Below, piece after piece: positions 58,792-64,000 of a stretch of 64,000 bases of DNA (its first letter is position 1; every line of letters begins with the position of its first letter). The notes below the pieces were generated by a model. It was not told the DNA's origin. It made no database searches and saw only the letters and a list, made by a program, of their open reading frames with translations. This DNA is from Oscillibacter sp. 1-3 (lineage in GTDB: Bacteria > Bacillota > Clostridia > Oscillospirales > Oscillospiraceae), in contig NZ_KE159712.1 in assembly GCF_000403435.2 (NCBI RefSeq), positions 82,664 to 146,663 on the forward strand, written 5' to 3'. Position numbers and translations under genes: made by a program.

Positions 58792-60179
58792 TTGCAAATC
58801 AACATTTACAAGGACAAAATGCTGGGGGCTCGCCTGTTCGGGGCCTCGGTGCTGTACAGTGCCGCGCCCATCCCCCGTGAGGATGTGCCCCAGGGCTGGT
58901 ACTGTTACGACCTGCGGGGTACAGCCCGGCATCCGGACGAACCCCACGCGCTGGTGGATCTGGCGGAGGAAAACCATACCGGTTCGATCCTCTCCTGTCT
59001 GCCGCTGAAAAAAGCCCGTTCCCAGTTCCGGCTGGTCAAGGATATGTTCCAGATGACCGGTACAAATCCCAGCTTGGCGGAGTTCTGTGCTGAGGAAAAG
59101 ATCCGCTGCCCTGAAACGCCTATCCGCCATCAGCTGTGCCCCGCATCCCCCGAGGATGCGGGGCTTTTTTATGCTCAGACGCCGGAGAGGGATAGGAAAG
59201 GGCCCCCACCGGAGCCCAGCGCAGCGGGTCCGGTGGGGAAAGGAAGAAGGAACGAAGCGGGTGGAGTTTTCGCCGCCAGGCGGAAACGGAACAGAGCGGA
59301 GTTTCTTCTGACGCGGTGGCCCAGAGGCCCCGAAGAGCTGAACACCCAGGAGTTCCGGAATGAGCTGGACAAGGTGGTGAATGATCTCCGCAAGGGCGTC
59401 CTGAAAGACCTCCCCTCCATGCGGCGGTACTGCTATGGCAGTAAGGGCGCCATTGCGGGCGGCTCCTGCTGCCAGAACTACGGCTTCACGCTGGAGACAG
59501 GACGGTATCTCTACCGCCTGCGTTGCAATCCCATAGAGGGCGACTACCAGTGCTACCTCAGTTGTTTCGATAAACAGGCTCAGCAGATGGGACTGACGGA
59601 ACAGGGGGGCGCCAGGCGATCCAAAACGCCGCTGAGCCCACACTCCCCCATAGCTATGAGTGGTATGTGATCGAACACATCAACACGCCTGAGCGGCAAG
59701 TGACCCACCAACTCCCGCTGGAGGAGGCCATACAGTTATACGCCGGTCTTGACTGCGAGGACAAGCGGCTGGGGGTCACCAAGGACGGCATCGCCGCGGT
59801 GGATCTGGCCATCCATTGGGATGGCCGGGAGTGGCTGTCAGAGGACCGGCTGAGGATGGACGAATTCAAGGATGACCCGGTGGCGGCGGAGGCTGCCGCC
59901 CGTCTCCGGCAGGTACTGGACGAAAGCCCGGCTGTCGGGCGGGTCACCTTCGCCAGCGGGGAACGGTGGAACTATACTGACCCAGAGAAATATCTCCAGG
60001 CCGTCCGTGAGGAGCTGCCCTGCCATGCCGCCACCGGCTTCCGCTGTGAAACCCTGACGGATAACCCGGAAGTCCGCAAGGCCGTGGACGATATGCTCTG
60101 CGGCCTGTATGGGGAGGAGAATCCCCGCCAGATCGAGGACTACGGTGGTACCGGCATGACGATGGGGGGTATAGGCTGA
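58792..60179 (+). pseudogene. Conjugative-element accessory protein (LPD28-like), frameshifted
   Basis: From a TTG at 58792 (8 bases behind AAAGGGAG) the frame runs LQINIYKDKMLGARLFGASV, GWYCYDLRG, WPRGPEELNTQEFRNELDKV, RYCYGSKGAIAGGSCCQNYG, as in accessory proteins of Oscillospiraceae conjugative elements; the first part resembles the LPD28 domain. At a G6 run (59604-59609) the frame breaks. The second part (RQAIQNAAEPTLPHSYEWYV, VTFASGERWNYTDPEKYLQA, LYGEENPRQIEDYGG) follows in another frame. One more G restores a ~460-residue protein. A terminator-like hairpin lies inside the first part (59138-59170). Confidence 0.65.
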
Positions 60180-60757
60180 TGAGTGAATCAAATCGGATTT
60201 TATACCCCAGAGCCACGCTGGAACATTGGCTTGGCCGCGGAGCCTCCCAATCTTCTTATAACCTGGATGAGTTTCTGAAACTGATTGAGCCGACCTATCA
60301 GGTGTATGAGGAGTACATCCGAAGATGTGTCGCTGGTCTGACTACAGTCGCCGCACAGCGGGCAGTGCTCCATCAGGAGGAAGATATCACAAAACTGCGG
60401 GAGATTATTCTGAAATTGGTGCCATTCTGGGGCTTGGATGGAGGCGCCTACGCGGATAAAGAAACCTCCATCCAGCTGGAACGGCAGTACAGAGAATCAT
60501 TTGACCAGGCCGTGTCAGCCGCGCGGAGATCCGGTCTGCCAGACAGCTCCAAAAAGGATATTTTAATCGCATTGGAAATTCACCGTCAGGAGTTGAAAAA
60601 CGACGGCGAACTGGATAACTGGATCGAGGAATGTGTGTCGCTGCAAAGACAACTGCGGTCAGAGTGGCAGATGGACGCTGACGCCCCCCGGCAGCAGGCG
60701 ATGGCGCAGATCAGAGATTCCCATCCGGCAACGCCAGCAATGGAGGGTATGAGTTGA
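60179..60757 (+). CDS. Conjugative-element protein, paralogue of the gene at 61763
   Basis: The protein has 192 residues, coupled to the preceding gene (TGATG). It is almost entirely helical: YNLDEFLKLIEPTYQVYEEY, RRCVAGLTTVAAQRAVLHQE, SFDQAVSAARRSGLPD. The same block, with AGLT..AA and TFDQAVSAARDSG, opens the 389-residue protein two genes on. Family and function are unknown to me. Confidence 0.7.
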   Translation: MSESNRILYPRATLEHWLGRGASQSSYNLDEFLKLIEPTYQVYEEYIRRCVAGLTTVAAQRAVLHQEEDITKLREIILKLVPFWGLDGGAYADKETSIQLERQYRESFDQAVSAARRSGLPDSSKKDILIALEIHRQELKNDGELDNWIEECVSLQRQLRSEWQMDADAPRQQAMAQIRDSHPATPAMEGMS

Positions 60758-61770
60758 TGAAAGACCTTGTTCAATGTACGGTTTCCCGTGATGATTTCCA
60801 ACGCTGGCTGTACTGGGGAAAGACGCCTTTAACAATATACAAGGGCGAGGAGGCTGTCACGATGCTCCTCAAGATCGAAAAGAAGCCGGTTGACTATCTG
60901 TACCAGACTGCCGTGGAAGCAGATGGCTGTATCTCCTGGAAAAACGGCCTGACGTTTTGCGGTGTACACGACATCGGAAAAAAGACACTGTATCTGACGA
61001 AGGGCCTGTCAACTATTCTTACAGACGGGCAGGCCCCGTTTGCGGCCAGGGCCATCCCCTCTATGGTGGATGAAATATGCGCCAAAATCAATCAGCGCGT
61101 GGAGGAGATCATCGCGAATGACCGGAGCAACCTCCCCACACAGATAGTCTCCAGCGGACAAGCGAAGCGCGATCTTCAGTATTATCAGGACTACGGTGCC
61201 AAAGAAACGGTAATCTGCCAAATTTTTGCCAACCAGGCGCCAGATGGGCAGTTCCACAGCGACTATATTCTGAATGAACTGCCGGAGGCCGCTTTTATGG
61301 CCTGGCTCCAGGACCCGGAGGGCTTCATTGAGACAGAGGCGGATCAGCATATCAAAATCAATCAGGAGAAGTTTCTCCTGCAATTTCTGAAAGATGACGC
61401 TCTGTTAGCGGAATATCAGGCGCTGATGCAGGATACCGAAAATCCCATCCACCGAATGAAAGCCATCACAGAGGCGTTAAAAGCCAGCGGCGCTAAAACG
61501 GTGACCGTTACGGTTGAGAAAGATGGCATGGAACTGACTTTCAAGACGGCGGCAAACTCCCTGACAGGCCATAGGAATTATTACAGCACCTATGATATCC
61601 CCGCACAGGATCGCCGTGAGTTTGAGCAGCTGTTTGGCCGCAGCGCCAATTACTGTGCGGAGGACATCACCAGAATTACCTACGGAAAAAAGACGCTCTA
61701 TGAGGCGCCGCCTATCCAGGCTGAGGATATGGCGGAACGTATTGAAATGGGAGGAATGCAGCTTGGATAA
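60757..61770 (+). CDS. Conjugative-element hypothetical protein, 337 residues
   Basis: It starts at the ATG at 60757 behind GGAGGG; the TTG three bases earlier is less likely. It is a soluble mixed alpha/beta protein with no motif I recognise (MKDLVQCTVSRDDFQRWLYW, SGAKTVTVTVEKDGMELTFK). It is flanked by two paralogous genes and coupled to both, so it probably acts with them. Its last codons overlap the next TTG start. Confidence 0.7.
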   Translation: MKDLVQCTVSRDDFQRWLYWGKTPLTIYKGEEAVTMLLKIEKKPVDYLYQTAVEADGCISWKNGLTFCGVHDIGKKTLYLTKGLSTILTDGQAPFAARAIPSMVDEICAKINQRVEEIIANDRSNLPTQIVSSGQAKRDLQYYQDYGAKETVICQIFANQAPDGQFHSDYILNELPEAAFMAWLQDPEGFIETEADQHIKINQEKFLLQFLKDDALLAEYQALMQDTENPIHRMKAITEALKASGAKTVTVTVEKDGMELTFKTAANSLTGHRNYYSTYDIPAQDRREFEQLFGRSANYCAEDITRITYGKKTLYEAPPIQAEDMAERIEMGGMQLG

Positions 61771-62932
61771 CAGAGAACAGACATCGCCGGCCCAGGGCGA
61801 AAACACCCGCAGCTATACCGTCGATGAACTTCTCGCTCAGATGGAGCCGCAGTATCAGGCATATAAAAACACGATGCGCCAGTGCATCGCTGGCCTGACG
61901 GAACACGCCGCCCGGCTTGCCGCACAGGGTCAGGAAGAACAGCTGCCCACATTCCGCAGACTGCTCACAGATATGGCTGAGTTCTGGGGATTGGCTGAGG
62001 ATGACACACCCAAGGGATACCGGGAGATGGTGGAGCAAATCGGCAGTACATTCGATCAGGCGGTATCCGCCGCCAGAGACTCCGGCGGCGCGCCTGAGCT
62101 GAGTGAACAGACCAGACAGAATATCCTCAGCGGCTTGGAACTCTACGCCCAAGAGATGCGGGCCAACGATGAGGAGCTGGAACAGTGGGCAGCGGAATGC
62201 GACAGCCTTGCGGGAGGCCTGAAGAAACAGTGGTATCCGGCGCAGCCGGGGATGGAAATGAGCAAGTCCGATTTCTGGGAGCTGATCGCCGGAGCAAAGA
62301 AAGAATGCGGTCAGAATATGGACGCATCCAGCCAGTGGCTGGCCGGGCAGCTCATTGCCCGCGGCCCCCAGCAGACACAGGACTTCCACGACATTCTGAA
62401 CGGATACATGAATCTATCGTATCAATACGGACTGTGGACCGCCGCCTCGCTGATGTGTGAAAACGGCTGCTCAGACGACGGCTTCATCGACTTCCGGGCA
62501 TGGCTCATCGCCCAGGGCGAGGAGGTCTACATGGCGGCGTTGGCTGATCCGGACTCTCTGGCAGATGTGGAAGCCTATGGAGGCTGCCAGTTTGAGGAAT
62601 TACTCTACACTGGAAACGAAACGATGAAGCATTTGACCGGCAAGGACGCCTATGAAAACACGGACCCGGACGCATACAAAGCACTGGTAGCGGAGTTAAA
62701 AAAAGGTATTACCTATGGAGAAGGCGTCGACTACCCCTACGAATGGGATGAGGTTGAGGAGTATCTTCCCCGCCTGTGTGAGAAGTATTTGGAACCGTGC
62801 GCTGTCGAGTTCCATCTGAAGTCTCATCACACAATTTGGTTCTCCGACTGTCCGGACATTCAAAAGGCGCGTGAGGGCGGGCCCCCGCAGAGGAACGGGC
62901 CGCAAACTGATATAAAAATGGAGGGAATGTAA
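61763..62932 (+). CDS. Conjugative-element protein with DUF4240-like domain
   Basis: The protein has 389 residues from a TTG at 61763, behind GGGAGG and inside the end of the previous gene. Residues ~1-160 are the helical block shared with the gene at 60179. Residues ~160-290 look like DUF4240 (SKSDFWELIAGAKKECGQNM, LIAQGEEVYMAALADPDSLA, YGGCQFEELLY). The C-terminus is acidic. A paralogous N-terminal block suggests that a common partner binds it. Function is unknown. Confidence 0.72.
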   Translation: MDNREQTSPAQGENTRSYTVDELLAQMEPQYQAYKNTMRQCIAGLTEHAARLAAQGQEEQLPTFRRLLTDMAEFWGLAEDDTPKGYREMVEQIGSTFDQAVSAARDSGGAPELSEQTRQNILSGLELYAQEMRANDEELEQWAAECDSLAGGLKKQWYPAQPGMEMSKSDFWELIAGAKKECGQNMDASSQWLAGQLIARGPQQTQDFHDILNGYMNLSYQYGLWTAASLMCENGCSDDGFIDFRAWLIAQGEEVYMAALADPDSLADVEAYGGCQFEELLYTGNETMKHLTGKDAYENTDPDAYKALVAELKKGITYGEGVDYPYEWDEVEEYLPRLCEKYLEPCAVEFHLKSHHTIWFSDCPDIQKAREGGPPQRNGPQTDIKMEGM

Positions 62933-64000
62933 ATGGACCGGATACCAAAAGAATGGCTGGATTTTCTGCGGGAACAGTTTCCAGTGGGCAGCCGGATCAA
63001 GCTCCGCGAAATGAAAGACGACCCCCACCCGGTGGAGCCGGGGAGCATGGGGACGCTGAAGGGCATCGACGACGCCGGCCACTTTCTGGTGAACTGGGAC
63101 AGTGGCCGCAGCCTGAACCTGGTGCTGGGGGCGGACAGCTTCTCTGTCCTGCCCCCGCCCCTCCAGACGCTGAAGCTGTACGCCCCCATGACCGCGGAAC
63201 TCTTTGAACCCGATGAATACGGCGGAATGGATGAGGATGGTACTCCTTTGGACGGGCGGGATCTTCGCCACTACGCGGACAGCATCCTGGCCGCCCTGAT
63301 CCGGGAACGGATGCCGGAAGAAGCGGAGCGCGGCATTATGCACTGGTACGGCAAAGATGATGCCGTGGATCGCAAGGTCCGATCCGCTCTCTTCACCACA
63401 GAGGAACGGGAAGGCCGGCTCTGGGCGGTAGCGGAGTGCAAGGCAACAGAAGCGCTGACCCCCGCGGAACTGGACACTCTGACCGATTATCTGAGCGGGC
63501 AGATGTCCGATGGCTGGGGCGAGGGCTTTGAGCAGCGTGATATTGGCATCGGAGATGGCTGTGAGCTGTATGTCCACCTGTGGCAGAGCAAGAACTGGAG
63601 CATCATGCCGGAGCAGGACCGCTTCGATCCCCACTTCTCTGAGCGGCTCCCGGACATGTGCTTCTCTGTCCTGCCGGAGGATGACTCCCTGATCTGCATT
63701 ACCAGAGGCGCCGGCTATCAGGTGTCGGAGAACAGCAACGAGAAACCCGGTCTGAACCGGCACATAGCGGACTACCGCAATCAATGCCGCGGAATCAGCA
63801 AGGCTCAAGAGCAGGCCATGCTGGGCGGCTGCCTGCGTGGCTGGGACTCCCCCGCTGCTGATCCCAGGCACTACATCCAGGAACAGGCGCTGATGAAAAA
63901 AGCGGCTTCTGAACAGAAGTTGGCGGAGGGACTGCCGGAACTGTGCTTTTCCGTCCTGCCCAGCACTGGGGCGCTCATCTGTATCAAACGGGGCGAGAGC
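62933..64000 (+). CDS. Conjugative-element protein with DUF4314-like N-terminus, incomplete
   Basis: The frame is open from the ATG at 62933 to the window edge (356 codons). Residues 1-70 match DUF4314 ([50 protein letters not shown]). Further on, [17 protein letters not shown] and [17 protein letters not shown] are two copies of an internal repeat. It belongs to the same accessory cluster, 0 to 3 bases behind the previous gene. Function is unknown. Confidence 0.75.
   Translation, partial: MDRIPKEWLDFLREQFPVGSRIKLREMKDDPHPVEPGSMGTLKGIDDAGHFLVNWDSGRSLNLVLGADSFSVLPPPLQTLKLYAPMTAELFEPDEYGGMDEDGTPLDGRDLRHYADSILAALIRERMPEEAERGIMHWYGKDDAVDRKVRSALFTTEEREGRLWAVAECKATEALTPAELDTLTDYLSGQMSDGWGEGFEQRDIGIGDGCELYVHLWQSKNWSIMPEQDRFDPHFSERLPDMCFSVLPEDDSLICITRGAGYQVSENSNEKPGLNRHIADYRNQCRGISKAQEQAMLGGCLRGWDSPAADPRHYIQEQALMKKAASEQKLAEGLPELCFSVLPSTGALICIKRGES

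Overview
The window looks like chromosome of a GC-rich gut Firmicute, most likely an Oscillospiraceae-type clostridium (Flavonifractor, Oscillibacter or Lawsonibacter relatives). This is inferred from strong Shine-Dalgarno sites with some GTG and TTG starts, lipoprotein-type binding proteins, YesM/YesN signalling, a clostridial flagellin, and conjugative-element proteins common in that family. No rRNA, tRNA or CRISPR array was seen.

Region 1 (1-13.9 kb) is catabolic. A tryptophanase-family lyase on the plus strand is followed by a minus-strand block. That block holds a peptide/sugar-type ABC transporter (binding protein, two permeases, two ATPases), two KDPG aldolases, a 2-hydroxyacid dehydrogenase and 6-phosphogluconate dehydrogenase, with a divergent DeoR regulator. 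Together they suggest uptake and breakdown of a sugar acid or glycoconjugate. The first permease gene is frameshifted. Region 2 (14-16.3 kb) carries a nitroreductase-like protein, a small unknown protein and a GNAT acetyltransferase.

Region 3 (16.4-31.6 kb) is the most interesting part. It is a minus-strand locus with a flagellin, a CsrA-like protein with a C-terminal extension, and a TnpB-family protein in which all three RuvC catalytic positions are changed (N201, R285-D288, E366). Downstream of the flagellin lies a translationally coupled island of glycosyltransferases, a glucose-1-phosphate cytidylyltransferase, four radical SAM proteins and a polysaccharide pyruvyl transferase, probably for flagellin glycosylation. 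The layout resembles TldR loci, in which nuclease-dead TnpB proteins act as RNA-guided repressors beside flagellin genes. A 265-bp gap behind the TnpB-like gene could encode the guide RNA.

Region 4 (31.9-42.4 kb) contains a two-component system (YesN-type regulator and a soluble YesM-type kinase) followed by a protein that looks like a tandem sugar-transport ATPase with its nucleotide-binding motifs lost. Next come iolB, an IolE/IolH-like TIM-barrel protein, an AraC regulator and an RbsB/RbsC/RbsA-type importer: a sensed inositol or sugar uptake system.

Region 5 (43-56.6 kb) is the tail and lysis half of a siphovirus-like prophage on the minus strand. It is cut by an IS3-family element (56594-58256) with unmatched flanks. 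Directly beyond the IS lies plus-strand accessory DNA of an integrative conjugative element (58.3-64 kb), so the IS marks a rearrangement junction between two mobile elements.

A family of short repeats (85-165 bp) with TAGGCC-type inverted ends and apparent TA target duplications is scattered at the 3' ends of genes (459, 3540, 14085, 38668 and 42622) and looks like a MITE family.
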